Below are positions 1 through 12,109 of a stretch of 64,000 nucleotides of DNA, piece by piece. Every line of letters begins with the position of its first letter. Position 1 is the first letter of the stretch. A model generated the notes under the pieces. It did no database searches, was not told the DNA's origin, and saw only the letters and a program-made list of their open reading frames with translations. The stretch is from assembly GCA_002205965.3 (NCBI GenBank), contig NADL03000590.1, positions 2,609,001 to 2,673,000 of the forward strand, in the 5' to 3' direction. The stretch is from Kappaphycus alvarezii. Lineage: Eukaryota > Rhodophyta > Florideophyceae > Gigartinales > Solieriaceae. A program made the translations under genes and the position numbers.

Positions 1-28
1 AATGCTCGCTGCCCGCAATACTGCAGTA

Positions 29-626
29 CTACCTCATTGTAGAGGCTGATATCCGACACAATCGATGGCGGGGTATGATTGGCAACTCGGCACTGAATAA
101 ACTGTCTAGGTTGTACGGTACGTCAACGTGTCCATTTGAGTCTATCTGAGTGCGGCCCAAACTGGAGACGATCTTGCTGGATGAAATTTTATCCTTAAAG
201 GGGTACCCTTCGAAGGATAACCAAGTGCTGTACAGACCTTCGATCGCCTTATCCTCAAAGTCCCTACAGTAATCCGAGTCTCGAGTATCCGATCGGTCCA
301 TTGTACAGCTCAGTTTGAAGCGAGCAAATACTGCAACAGTACTCATACTGTACGCTACAGTACAATAAAAGAAAAGTTCGAAGTTTTACCCTACATAACG
401 GTGCGCTGATGTGCATTTCGTGCTCCACGCCGATTTCATAACAGAAAACAAGCAAGAGATAGATTAATATTCTTTGCCGCTCTTGTGTACACGTCCCAAC
501 ATCATCGTGCATGAGTCTCGCCGCCGTTTGCGAATGGCCTGACCTCTCAATTAGGATAAAGTCTGATCGCCACCTGCTACCTTGACTGCTCTTGAGCGTC
601 AGTGTCTGACATACAGTATTTACCAC
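29..626 (-). other. Possible degraded or spliced coding stretch, unassigned
   Basis: Two overlapping minus-strand open stretches (626-264 and 346-29) have fairly protein-like composition, with many charged residues and few low-complexity runs. A GT dinucleotide near 405 and an AG just before the second stretch could join them as exons, but this is only inference. I recognise no domain or motif. It could be a gene fragment or a retroelement remnant cut by the window edge. A protein-domain search of the joined frames would decide it. Confidence 0.2.
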
Positions 627-3368
627 AGCTCAACAGGTTAACACTAGTCCTTTCGAACGACAATCTGGCGACGCTTGGTACATGCCCCTCTTGCAATGCA
701 GCTCTGGCAAAAGCAATGAACCCACCCACTTCCGCTTTAAATGAAACTTCACTTGCAGTCGGTATTTATAGATTGCCCGCCGCTTCCTACTGCAACAACT
801 TCAACTGACTGCACACAGCATTCCCGAAAACATCGCCCACGGCAATATTTTTGACGATTCGCCTCGCGACACTCCGCCCGCATGCTCCAGACCCAAGCGC
901 GTTCCGTAAGACAGAGTTGTGTACAGTGCAACATCCCCTCAAGCGTCGCAAAAGGGAAAACCCATCAAAACCAATTACCCCCAACATACCCGTTCCATAA
1001 CACAATATTGTAAACCGCTTCTCTCCCCCGCCTCCACCCTCCTACCAAAGCCCACACCGTTCTCGGAAAGCCAACGCGACCCGAAAGCCCACCACCTCGC
1101 CTAAACCGTCTCCCCCACACACGACACCCCCTCACAAGCACGGCTCCCCACTCCATCCCCGTGAATCCATCAGCCTCCACGCATGGAACCGTAACAACCG
1201 ACCCACGCACAACCCTCACTCGAGATCTCCCTCTCTCTACCGCATGCACCCTCTCTCACGCACTGCGCCGCACGTGCGTACATTTGCCATTCACAACCTT
1301 CAACTGGAGCATTACCTCAAGCTTTCAAAATATGCAGAGTTGGTTGCTGTGGAAAGTGTGTCATGGTACCGAGATCCGGGAGTTGCGTTGCGGTGCTCGC
1401 CGCATGCATGCCATGCACGATATGCTTCGGAAATGGCGTTTGTGCGGTTATGGTTGTAGGAATGGCGTTCTGTTTATGCCCTTTGGGTGGGTGTCGCTTT
1501 GTATGGTGCTTTGTTTGAACAGGTTGTGAGATCATGCTCGTGGTTCCACAGGTATGTTTTCAACTGTCGGGGACTGGACAACGCATCGGCGTGGCATTGG
1601 TGGCCTGGTTTGACTTTTGATGCCGCGTTTGTAAAGGTTGTTGTTCGGTGCAGCTTGTAGATACCGAAAATGAGTGCAATGCAGTCCCGTCAGGCGCGTA
1701 TGAACGGAGGCTGGCAACCACAGATGGTAGGGCGCGGGGACGGACGTTGGCGTTGGTTGGCGTTGGTAGAATCCACTCTTGTCGGCAGCGATGAGGGTTG
1801 GTGTAGTGGCAACATGCCATGCTGGGAAGATTTTTTGCGCATTATACAGAATCGTTTGATTGGTGTTTGGACGGCCGGTATGGCTGTCCACAGCAAAGCT
1901 TTGGCAGTCACGAGTCTTCGTTGTGTTGTGTGGTAGTGCTGCAGAGGCGGTTTTTTTAGTTGAGATTGAAATCAAGAGCCACTGGCAAGGCTGGTTATCG
2001 CCTAAATTGACACCTGTGCGCATTTTTTTTCCTTTTGAGATGATGTGGGACAACTGAGGGTGGTGCAACGGTTGGTGCGGACGTTGGGTGATTGGATGAG
2101 ATAATGGTGAGGAGCATCGAGGGAGGGGATGATGATACTGAACGTGTGAATACAGTAACGGGTTCGGTGCAATAAATCCTTCGAATGGGCCACAATCATC
2201 CCGTGATTGACAGTCTGGAAAGACTCACCTGAACGGATGGTCGTGGTTGTGCCGGTGCGATTTTTGGAATCTGTGAGCACAGCTCAAGATACAAATTGTG
2301 TGTCCTTGTAAACAAAGTGCCGCATGGCCGTGACGCATGTGACCAGGCATCGAGTTGAAGAAGCATTTCGGACGTGCAGAGAGAATAAGATTGGCAAGAT
2401 AACGGGAACGACAAGCGTTTCGAAACCGGGACACTGTACATGACGGTGGATTCCTGGCAACAGGTGCGTGCAGCAAAGTGATGGGCAGAATGCACAGAGA
2501 AATCTGCAAATGCAGATTGTGAGAGGTGGGACAATGGGATTGAGCATGCGTTACTTGCAGGGCGAGGCAAGTTTTCATTTACGGATTGAACGAGTTGGAA
2601 TTGAATTACGGCGAGGTGTGAGAGAGCGGATACGGCGCTGTGGTGCAGCTTTTACGAGGCTCGGTGATACACTTTACGCGTTCAGTGGTACTGTGGAGGG
2701 AGCAGATAGACGGCGGATGCCGGGGTGGTGGACGAGTGCGAGGTGGCATGTCGAAACTTGTACACTGCAGTTCAGTATGTATTGCACAGTACAGTACAAT
2801 ACAGTATTGCTCGAAAGTGTTTCAGTCGTTTATCACTGGTGTACAGTCAAAATGTGCAACCTTGCAAAGTACTGTAAATTAAGCTGGAATACAGTATGGA
2901 AGTATCATAGTGTACATCCAGTAAAGTAGGCTATTTCAGCACCAAAATTCCAACTCCAAATCGTCAGCGGTCACTCTGGAGGTCAAGGACTACAGCCTCC
3001 ACATGGGAGTTGGATTTCTGTACAACCTGTAGGATATTCCGGGCCGCAACCGACCATATCTTTCAAATATTAAAGTTGTCCGCAATGCACCGCGTGGTTA
3101 TTAAAAAGTTTTAATAAAACTCGTGTCCGAAAAGCCAGCTCGTGTTTGTGACAACTCGGCCAGTTGATAGCAATTTTTGCTTCTTCCTTACAACCCACAA
3201 TTGACAGTTCAACCAGCTGCAGACACCCCAGTCGGAACGCACTCCCTCTTGGCCCCTCACTGCATTCATCTACACCCCAAATTCCCAACCTGCTAGAGTT
3301 AAACTCGCTCATCCCCATCGCACACATAATCTACGGCGAGACGCATCGCAGACATCTCCGTTGGCCTA
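627..3368. other. No recognisable gene; short TACAG repeats
   Basis: Many short open frames occur on both strands, but none carries a motif I recognise, and they overlap antisense in a shadow-like way. A cluster of the TACAG/CTGTA pentamer lies near 2780-2816. Composition varies from CT-rich (about 1000-1250) to GT-rich (about 1400-2700), with no coding periodicity I can see. Confidence 0.4.
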
Positions 3369-4640
3369 ATGACCATATCCGATGGGGAACTAGATCTAAA
3401 CGTGGAAATGGAAGGCCACAGCGACATTGACAACCCTTTCGAGATAAACTGCGAGGATGGCGATGATGTTCCGCACAGTTCGCTTTTAATCGCTCAATGG
3501 ACGTTACAATTGTATAAGGCTGCAATATCCTGTTGCCATCTTGGGATAAAAATTCTACATAAACAACGCCAGAAGAATGAGGACCACTCAGTCAATCCAC
3601 TCTTGCCGAAAATTATCGCTTACAACAGTTAAGGACCGGTCATATCTCTCTCTTTCATAATGTAGCCAGCTTCCACCCGCATGAGTTTGAGGCGTTATGC
3701 CAGCTCCTTTGTCCCGCCGTAACATCCTGGTCAAGATCAACAGGAACTGAAAGAATGGCGATTGGTCGCCCTATGAAGTTAAGTGGATCAGAACCCCTGC
3801 TAGCATCTTTCCTGTTCTTAAAGGGTGGCAATTCGGTACAGAATGAATTAAATACTTAGAACAACAGCCGATTGTCGTTAAATGCAGATGTGCTCTTTGT
3901 TTGCTCTATCGTCAACAATCCTTTACACCAAGAAGTTTCATAGCCGTCTGCAGAGCGCCGTGCTGAGCTTCGCAACCGTATCCTTCAGTTACCGGGATGT
4001 ATAGGTTTTGTTGACGGAGCACTGTGCCGTATCAAACGCCCGAGCTGTGGCGACCATCGCTCTTACTTTAACAAAAGAAAAAATGTACTGTTTTAACAAT
4101 TTTGTTGTTGTTGACCATGATGGTCTGTTTGTCTATTTTTGCGGGGACTATGCAGGGTCCTTCCACGATGCTCAAGTCATAAAAGCTTCGGACTTAGGAG
4201 CCAGTTGGTAAAATTATTTCACCTTCTACATCAATGTGACTGATCCCATAGAGTATTTGCTCGGCGATACATGATATAATGACCTGGAGCAATTCATTAT
4301 ACGGCGAATTGATTCAAGGAAAGTTGCAAATGTGAACTCAAACTCGGTCGTAACTGGCTTTAATAGGCTACATGCGGGGTTTTCGGGTGGCGGTTGAGTG
4401 GGAATTGGGGGACTGAAGTGTAAATTTCGTCTCTTCCTAAACACCTATACCAACAGGAGGCCTTCGTTCTTTGTTTTATTAAAATCGTTTGCAATTCTCA
4501 CGAACTTCCTACACCGCCGTTGCCAAGATTTTGCACTGCCATATGATGAAAATGAGGGAGATGAGGGGTTAACTGCGCAATTTGACCCGTTTCTTTGTGG
4601 AGCTTTATTGAGGGGACAGATAGTACAAGTTCTACTTTAT
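3369..4640 (+). pseudogene. PIF/Harbinger DDE transposase relic (copy 1)
   Basis: A PIF/Harbinger transposase catalyses cut-and-paste movement using a DDE triad. The N-terminal part (about 3646-3840) reads through a family-typical segment with RPMKLSGSEPLLASFLFLKG. A GFVDGALCRIKRP block holds the first catalytic Asp at 4013-4015. It is followed by NNFVVVDHDGLFVYF and GSFHDAQV. YLLGD holds the second Asp at 4266-4268. A VEW/GIGGLK block holds the Glu at 4396-4398, followed by AILTNFLHRR. The triad codons survive, but frameshifts near 4080 and 4400 and stops near 3860, 4209 and 4276 break the frame. An 87-residue acidic ORF at 3369-3632 may be the original N-terminus. Shifts go in more than one direction, so this is true decay. 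The subfamily differs from the Harbinger copies at 42.3 and 62.9 kb. Confidence 0.82.
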
Positions 4641-5480
4641 GTAGGCGGCTTCTCTACCAAGCACCTTGAATTCCGCCTCTGTGATGATCCCACTGTCTTT
4701 CAGCAGAAGAAGTTGCTTCCACGTACTCGTTACTTTGCTACTGTTCAGTTCCTCGAGCTGTCCCTTCCGCGGTTTTGCGTTATCAGCCAAATATCTCTTT
4801 GTAAACATTTTTTTGTTCCTCAACTGCCTTCAACAAACACTCTGAACCCTCTGCCACAACTCCTATCATCTTTTCCATGGAAAAAATGCATTCTGAAGCA
4901 GTTCTTTCATGGTAACGGGCCTGTCCACATTAACTGTCGTACTTACTGGTCTGAAAGATGAGGGACTGAAGCTGCTAGCAGAAGTACTGACGAGTTTTTC
5001 CCTGAAATCCCCAATATTCTTGCGGTGACATGTGTCCGTGTTCTTCAGCTTAGCGAGTAGGTCTTCATCTTGCGATGTCGCTTTGGGGACGCCTTTAATA
5101 TTGTAGTTCGCCACACCGTAGCAATGTCATTGAAGGCACCCTCAAGGTGTCCTGGAGCGTACGCTTTTGCAGTAACTTGTCCTGGTCGAATTCTGTTCCC
5201 GCCGCTCTACACTTCTCCATCTCATCCGCAATATAGTTCTTGACCACCAACTTCCAAACAGTTGACGGACCCTTCTGCACTACTTTTTCCGCCCCTTACA
5301 GTAATTTGCGAAGTGAATCTTGTAGCTTGACACCAACATAACTAGAGTTGTAGTTTCAACCACGCAGATGCCCTTGGAAGTCTTTGGTGCGAAAGCTGCA
5401 TGGCGCTTACGTTCTGTTGAAGGTGGTGGCGCCTCAACAGTAGTTGCTGCTGTTTGTGGTTTAGGAGCCTCTATATTCTC
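4632..5480 (-). pseudogene. Degraded ORF opposite Harbinger copy 1, possible accessory ORF
   Basis: Three successive minus-strand stretches (5280-5095, 5114-4866, 4823-4632) have the charged, Lys/Glu-rich look of one broken protein. An upstream stretch to about 5480 contains Pro/Thr-rich sequence. I recognise no named domain. PIF/Harbinger elements commonly carry a second ORF for a Myb/SANT-like DNA-binding partner of the transposase. The convergent position right after the transposase suggests that role, but no Myb tryptophan pattern is clearly visible. It may instead be an independent relic. Confidence 0.3.
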
Positions 5481-6950
5481 CTCTGCTAAATGATCGCGAT
5501 TCCGTCCATGTTCTGTAGATCTGGTGGGACAGCGAGTGGCTAAAGAGAACGTGGGACTGACGGAGAATAGCAGAACAAGCGGTGCCGCCGTGTGGAGGGA
5601 GATGAAGGGGATTGAGAAAGTGATGCGGAGATGGGAGAGATGAATGGATAGAAATGGAAGATGCTTAACAGAGCAGGTGGCTCAGAGACAAACAGGAGGA
5701 CGGATTTGGTAAGACGACGCGGCTGATGAGTAAATTGCACGAAGCACTTCGCGCAATTTGAGTGACCAAAACTCGTTTTAAATTCACACGACCATCACTT
5801 TCAGTGTTCATGTGAGTTTGAAAAAACTTGCTGTTTGGGTGATGACGAAATTTCTTTTTCGACCGATTTTTTTGAAAAAACACGTGACTCGTGCTTTGCG
5901 GACAACTTCATTAAATCAACCGACATTTACCCCATTTCTGTACTGCAGGTAGAAATGTGGACTGTATAGTACAGTTATTCAGTACTCTACTACAGTATTG
6001 CATAGCGAAGGATTTTTCGAGAAGTTTTTTTCCCCTCAGGTCCCGTTCAGGGGACTCAGGTGTCCTTCACTTACAGTACTCTACCACAGTACAGTAGAAA
6101 TAAATGAGTTAATCCAGGATACCACAGTTAATCAGTACAGTATACTGAAAAAGGGCAGTGCAGTAATGTAAATTTTTCTCTAAGATTACCCAATATGATA
6201 TTTTGTATTATCCAGATAATAAATCGTTACCATAAGTTAAGTGTCCGAATTTCTATTACGATGGTATTTTTACTCATTTTTCATTTCGTTCACCCCCTTT
6301 TTGGCGATAAAAATAATGCAAAGCCTTCAATTTAAGCGATATTCTACTGAACATGTTACTTTTATGTAACAAAGAAAGGGTCAAACATTCAAGAGCAAAT
6401 TCTAATTATTTTTAATAATATGCCAAAAGAGCCACTGCAAGGAGCTGAACTTGAGCACAACAGTTAGTAAATACTTGAACTAATTCCCTTGTTCCCGCCA
6501 TTTCTTGGGCGACGAAAGTACTATTGAGGCATTTTCCACAACTTAAAGAGCGAAGCACCAATAAAAAAATAGACAACAGTCAAGTTTGACAGAAAGAAAA
6601 AATAAGAAATAGTAAGACGAATAATACCAAACTACAGAGAGCCGAGATTACGAGAAGGATGAATTATTCCGTTTCTGTGGTCAGATTGCATCTAAATTAC
6701 ATGGGAAAATTATTTAATTCGAAAAATCAAAAATCAAACTTCCTTTGTTTCCCGAGGCTTCTTTATTGTTTAAACCTCAAAAAACTTAAATAAACCTCCC
6801 GCTGCCAATTAAGAGTCTCCAAATATGTCAGTTATCTCTCTTCAGCGCCTTTATTTAAGTTTAACGGGCTTTAAGGTCCTCGTAATCTCGCTGAGGCATA
6901 TATAAGCTGGCTTGGACTAGAATATGGAAGTGCACAGCTATTTGTCGGGA
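5481..6950. other. AT-rich spacer with TACAG repeats
   Basis: No gene is recognisable. The pentamer TACAG/CTGTA recurs between 5943 and 6152. The remainder is AT-rich with homopolymer stretches and no long open frame. Confidence 0.4.
5940..6155. repeat. TACAG/CTGTA pentamer cluster
   Basis: Repeated TACAG and its complement CTGTA occur singly and as short tandem or head-to-head runs such as CTACAGTA and ACAGTACAGTAG. The same motif is dispersed across the window. Confidence 0.6.
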
Positions 6951-6959
6951 TAGCGGACT

Positions 6960-7480
6960 TCTATCATACCTTGAGATGAAAAAGAGAAATTGGATAGCTT
7001 GAAAGGTAAAAAATCTTATTGGCATGAAATCTCTACCAAAAACCGATCCTGACCCGCTGTCAAAATGTGGAAGGGAGGATCGATGCTAGCTTGGGCTGCA
7101 TTTGTGAGAATAGATACCCCATAATTTGTTTTAATTGAGGGCAGAACGGTATAAAGTATTAACCCATATTGGGGAGACACTTACTGAATTTTTGCGAAGC
7201 ATATGTTTCAGGGAACTTAAAAACTTGAGCAGAATAAAGATTCTATACACATAAACAACTTAATCTTACAGTGTTCCGAATCTAATAATATTAAAATCAC
7301 GCTCTTTTCTGCACCTCCCACTGGCTTGAGCCACATTAATAGAATATGAGGGTGCCTTTCAAAAAGTTTAAAGTAAATAGAAAGAAGTTCGAGTCTGTTT
7401 CCCACCTGAAGACGAGCATTCTTGCGAAGCAGGCTTAGTTGTGGTCTGAGTTGCGATATAGTTTAGTCAAGAGTGCCACC
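6960..7480 (+). pseudogene. Tc1/mariner transposase relic
   Basis: The reading from 7065 begins MWKGGSMLAWAAF and, after a stop, continues FVLIEGRTV. This matches the Tc1-type core where a VMVWG-like block precedes a FIEG segment. Further on, a stretch near 7238 reads SIHINN, then SESNNIKI, then PPTGLSHINRI. This corresponds to the family's segment with an H-T dipeptide, an NNI block and the P-S-P-D-L-N-P-I-E-N-L catalytic motif, now heavily substituted. Several stops (for example at 7122 and 7152) and frame changes are present. The expected D/E of the DPN-type motif is lost. Assignment rests on ordered motif similarity, not on an intact frame. Confidence 0.5.
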
Positions 7481-7489
7481 AATCAATGC

Positions 7490-10400
7490 AGAAAAGTTCC
7501 GGAGAGGAAAGGAGGGAAGATAAAGTACTAAGGCGACTTTTTAAATTTACGATATGGAAAAAGTGCTCCTTTAGTAATCAGGGTTTCTCCTCTCGGTAGA
7601 CTTTCTGGAAATGCTTTAAAACCAATTTTATTTTGTATCTGAAACTTAGTTGCTTTATGAAAGTATTTAAAAGTAACATTGCAGGAATATTTTTTGCTTT
7701 AATTGACCAATTTTTTGGAAAAAAAGATGGGTATTGTATTTTGATTTCCGGCACCGTAGAGTAAGAATGAAAGACACAAGAGGATTTTACCTTCTCCCTT
7801 GTACTGTACAGTAATGGTTTTATATTGACTTGCCCACTCGGAAGAAAAATTAGTTTCGAATACAGAGAAGCCTGTTTCAATTCACAGATTTTTTTCAAAA
7901 TTGAAAAAATACGTCCCTTTTGCGGCATACTTTTTGTTATTCACCCTGTTTCCCTTCGATATTCACTGCTATCTACAGTACAGTCTATTATTTCACAGCA
8001 CTTTTGTTGCTCTTCTGCTGCTATTGTAAGAACATCAAATATTATCAATTTCTAAGTCTATGTAGTTTCCCCGAAAAAATATATTCTGCTGAGAGTTTCT
8101 CTACTTACATGTTTCTTCAGGTAGTACGCATATTTATGTTTGATGGAATATGCTTTAGCTTGCTAGCTATTTTCGGATTATTTGCATAACTTTACGCATT
8201 ACTGAACCGATATGTATGTCATTAAGAGATAAATGAACAGTTAAAAATTGTTTAAATAGCTAAGGTAGTGTGATGCGGCCCCTTCTGCATAAATATGCGA
8301 AGCACAGGTGCCTCGCTGTAAAACACAGGAAAGGGTTCTTGAACTGGCCCATTCATCACAGTCACGCACATAAAATACATAGGAAAGAATTGAAAGCTAG
8401 AGAAGGAAGCAAGGAATTATAGGTAGACCCAACGGGTAGGTACTAAGCTCGGCGACAAGAGCAGGCTGTTTGATGAAAATGGGATCGAATACCAGAACGG
8501 TCCAAGTCTACTGGGAAAATGGCACAACTGGGCTTGTTTTGTGGGCGGACTATGAGAGAATGAGAAGTTGGCTATATTGAAGGAGATTTAACTAGAAATA
8601 TTAAAGGGAAAACAGCGAAAATTTGCCAACTATGAAGATTAGTTAGCTGTCGGAAATCCAATTAGCGATACGATTTCCAGCATATTTCAAAAAACAGAAC
8701 ACTTAGATAGCTGGAAATAGTCGCAATGGGGTTAAAACACTATAAAAGACCTAGTTTGGGAGATAATTGACGACTAATGGTTGTCAAAACACCAAAGTTT
8801 AATGAACATCACTTGTAGAATGTATTTACAGGTATTCGGAAAACCTTGCGATGGCTCTTCTGAGAACTTGCTGTAAAGGTAAATCAATTCTAGAAAGTAT
8901 TTACCGATAATTGGAAAATATTTACATTGGCTATCCGATAACTTGCTGTGAAGATAAAGTGGGAATGTGAAGTGGTGACCGGTTTCAAATGGGACCTGCT
9001 CACCTTTGTGTTATAAGTTAGGCGACAAGTGTACAGGAAATCGGTTGAAAGGACAGTGGGATGCGAAAATATTTCGAAAATCTGCTATCCTTGGGTCACC
9101 TCCTAATAGAACGAAAAAATAAGTGGCCAACGAGATCATAATAAACTGGCCATTGTACTTTCTGTGTTGAGCAAAGTCAGTGATGGAAACTGAACATCGG
9201 TTTCAGGGGTTTGGTAACGTAGTTTCAAAGAAGTTTCCAAATCTAGAAATGATTCTCTCCAAAATTCATCAGGAGAACTTAATCGAATACAAAAATACGT
9301 TACTATCACTCTACATCGAATAGAAATCTTGTAAATTTGTGATCCGCTTGTGTCTACCATAAAATCAGTAGTTGGTAGCCTAGTTTAAATCATTTGACCG
9401 GATAGCAGTAGCGGGCACATCAATTGAATCTACGATGATTCCATATTTGATTGCTTTAAGAACTCTAAAGCGACTATTGTCCTTTAGATGCTGCCGAAGT
9501 AATTTACAGAACCTAATTCAAGGTTTATGATGGGAGTACCATTATATTAGGACTTTCACTTTACTACCTAAGGAGTTACCAGAGAATAAATATTGCGGAA
9601 GAGTTACAAAGTATAGATAGAGTATTATTCAAATCGCGCTACGGTAGAAACGGTGCTCACTCTAAGACAGTTTTTACTCAATTTAATGCAGAGGGACCAA
9701 ATGATAGGCTTCCACAAGGATTGGGGCGACAATAGAGTTTTACTAAAGCGTACTTTAATTCCTCTTCGAGTATTTTTAGTAGCTTTGCTCTGTAAATCAG
9801 AATTCAGGCGTTATATTGTTAGTCATAATACAAGATGGAAAAAGAGTACTCAAATGATGACAAACTTGAGAAAACTAACAAATTTGATGAAAAATGTCGA
9901 AGAAAAAATATATTTGAGGTTCTGAAAAGGCAGATGACAATTGCGGAAAGGAAAGAGGCCTATTAATGACCGAATACTTACGAAAGTATTAATAGAATAC
10001 TTTAAATGAGAAGTTACAGTGTGGGTTCATGTTTCGTAGGATTATTTCACAAGTGATGGGCTTTTCACTGATGATGGGACAGTTGAAACTTTAAATAACC
10101 TACTTTTTTGGAATCATAGATTGGTTTTGTAATTTACGAATGAAAAAATGGCTGAATGGCTCAGAAGAATAGCTCTTTGGATGTTTAGAGTATAAAGTAA
10201 TTTTTTTGTTCCGTATGGATATGCATTAAAATTTCTCCGTTTTCAGGATGAAGTTTTTGGATACCTTTATACAGAACGGTGTAAGAATGGAGAAGCGAGC
10301 GTATAAATTTAAAGGATTGAGGCCCGCATATGCCTGTTGTAAGAATTTCCCCAAATTATAACTGTTTTTTAACAAATGAATGTAACTACTTCAGTACAGG

Positions 10401-12100
10401 GGTTCAGACTTTAAAAATTTAAATTATAGCGGATTTATTTCAGGAGTTTGAGAAACATAGAACGAAATCTTCCTCTTAATGAGAAAAATGTAATCCCCGT
10501 CAGAATCTTCGGATAATTGAAGAATATTAGAGTCCTCTGCGAAGATCCATAGCGCATATACAGTCCTCGAGAGCATAAACCGTTTCTGGAGTCTTTTGTT
10601 ATTAGAAAACTATGAATCATAATTATTAATTCTGTCTGTTTTTACTATTACACACAAGATGTATGCAATCTTATGCTTTCGATAGAGTACATGGAACTAG
10701 GGGGATAGATATCTTGAAATTTATTTTTTGATATTCTTGCGAAATAAAAACTCTTAACGATCAAATCAGAGTAATAATCAGCTGTGTAGATACTTTTAAT
10801 GCTGTTGTCTAACTCTGTACCGACGAAGCATCCGATTTGGCAACGTGTATTTAGACTAGTGCTTTGATTTGTATGTTATCACTAATTGAATGTTTATGAG
10901 AAACTAATGCTAATTTATGTTCTCCTGTTTTCGAGAAGTTGACCAAACCACACGACGTGTCGGAATAATCCTTTCCGAATGCCCATAATTCAAGATCAAG
11001 TACCTTCTTGTCGTAGTAGCAATTTTAGTCCGAGCTTTACCTGGGCTTGAGTGTGTCATGCGGAGTGCTCAGAGCATAAAATCTGACCGTATGGGTAGGG
11101 TTGACCAGAAAAAAGGGAAAATGCAAGCACGAATTTGAGAATACAACCAAAGCGGCTTTTTCAGGACTGCTCCCTCCTTCTCTAACCTTTGGTGATAGCC
11201 TTTCTACGACTTGACCCCACTCACTTAGTTTACGACAAATGTGTTGTCAAACTGCTGTTCAGGTCAACAATCAAGGTACCATGTTCTGGAAATATAAGGC
11301 AAACAGTTTGCGTATGTCTTGATTTGACAATTTAAGGCAGTTTAAGGCTCATTCTACAAACGACCGTAGAGTTCATAACGCAGTATGATTGTAATTACAA
11401 GTCCGAGGCTAATCTTTATAAGTATTGGGAGGAAGAATGTACGTTTTATTTGCACAGTTGCTCCTTCAATTGGTCTAACAGCCCAAGGTCTAAGAGAAAA
11501 TTTTGCATCTTGAAAAAATTACGCTCTCTATTGTAAATTTGTGATGTTCGAAGAGGTCTACTGTATCTTTATGATATCAGTATTTTCCTCTGTATCAAAG
11601 GAGGCTAGATGTAGCCTGGACGGGATGATTCATGAGATGACCCAGTTCGGCTCAGTTTTACTGTCATAATACTCCAGCTGAATTTTACCTCCCGAGTTCA
11701 GGCCCACTATTCGTTCCCTTTTAGTCTCAGGTACCCTATCATGGAGTTCAATCTGTTAAAGTATTCTTTGATCAACGGAATATACATTCACTGCGCGCTA
11801 TATTCAGTGCGAACTATTGCGCATTACAATTTGGTCCATTCACGGAAAAAAATTGCCTTCTATCTTCCAATTTTACCCAAAATGCGTGGAATTTAGACAT
11901 TTTGGGTTACCAAATCCAAATTTAGCAAGTAAAAGCAATATTTTAGCAATATTTTAACCGATAAATTAACAGTACATAATACCAGCCATACTTTCTATTT
12001 CTTACTGCTCCTTTTATTTACTATATTATATCTACATTTGTACCCTGGGGAATTTCAAATAGAATTGCCATCAGGTACATAGTTTTGAAGCTTTGACCGG
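7490..12100. other. AT-rich gene-free stretch
   Basis: Only short open frames occur and I recognise none. Small near-repeats are visible around 8810-8950, where phrases like GTATTTAC recur with 'TTGGAAAA' and 'ACTTGCTGT'. This suggests a local duplication about 100 bases long that has since diverged. The stretch probably consists of transposon remains too old to identify by eye. Confidence 0.4.
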
Positions 12101-12109
12101 TAACAAACC

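Noticed and set aside
1532-2068. 178-residue minus-strand ORF
   Set aside because: Thr/His/Pro-rich reading of a GT-rich strand with no motif; overlapping frames of similar length exist on both strands.
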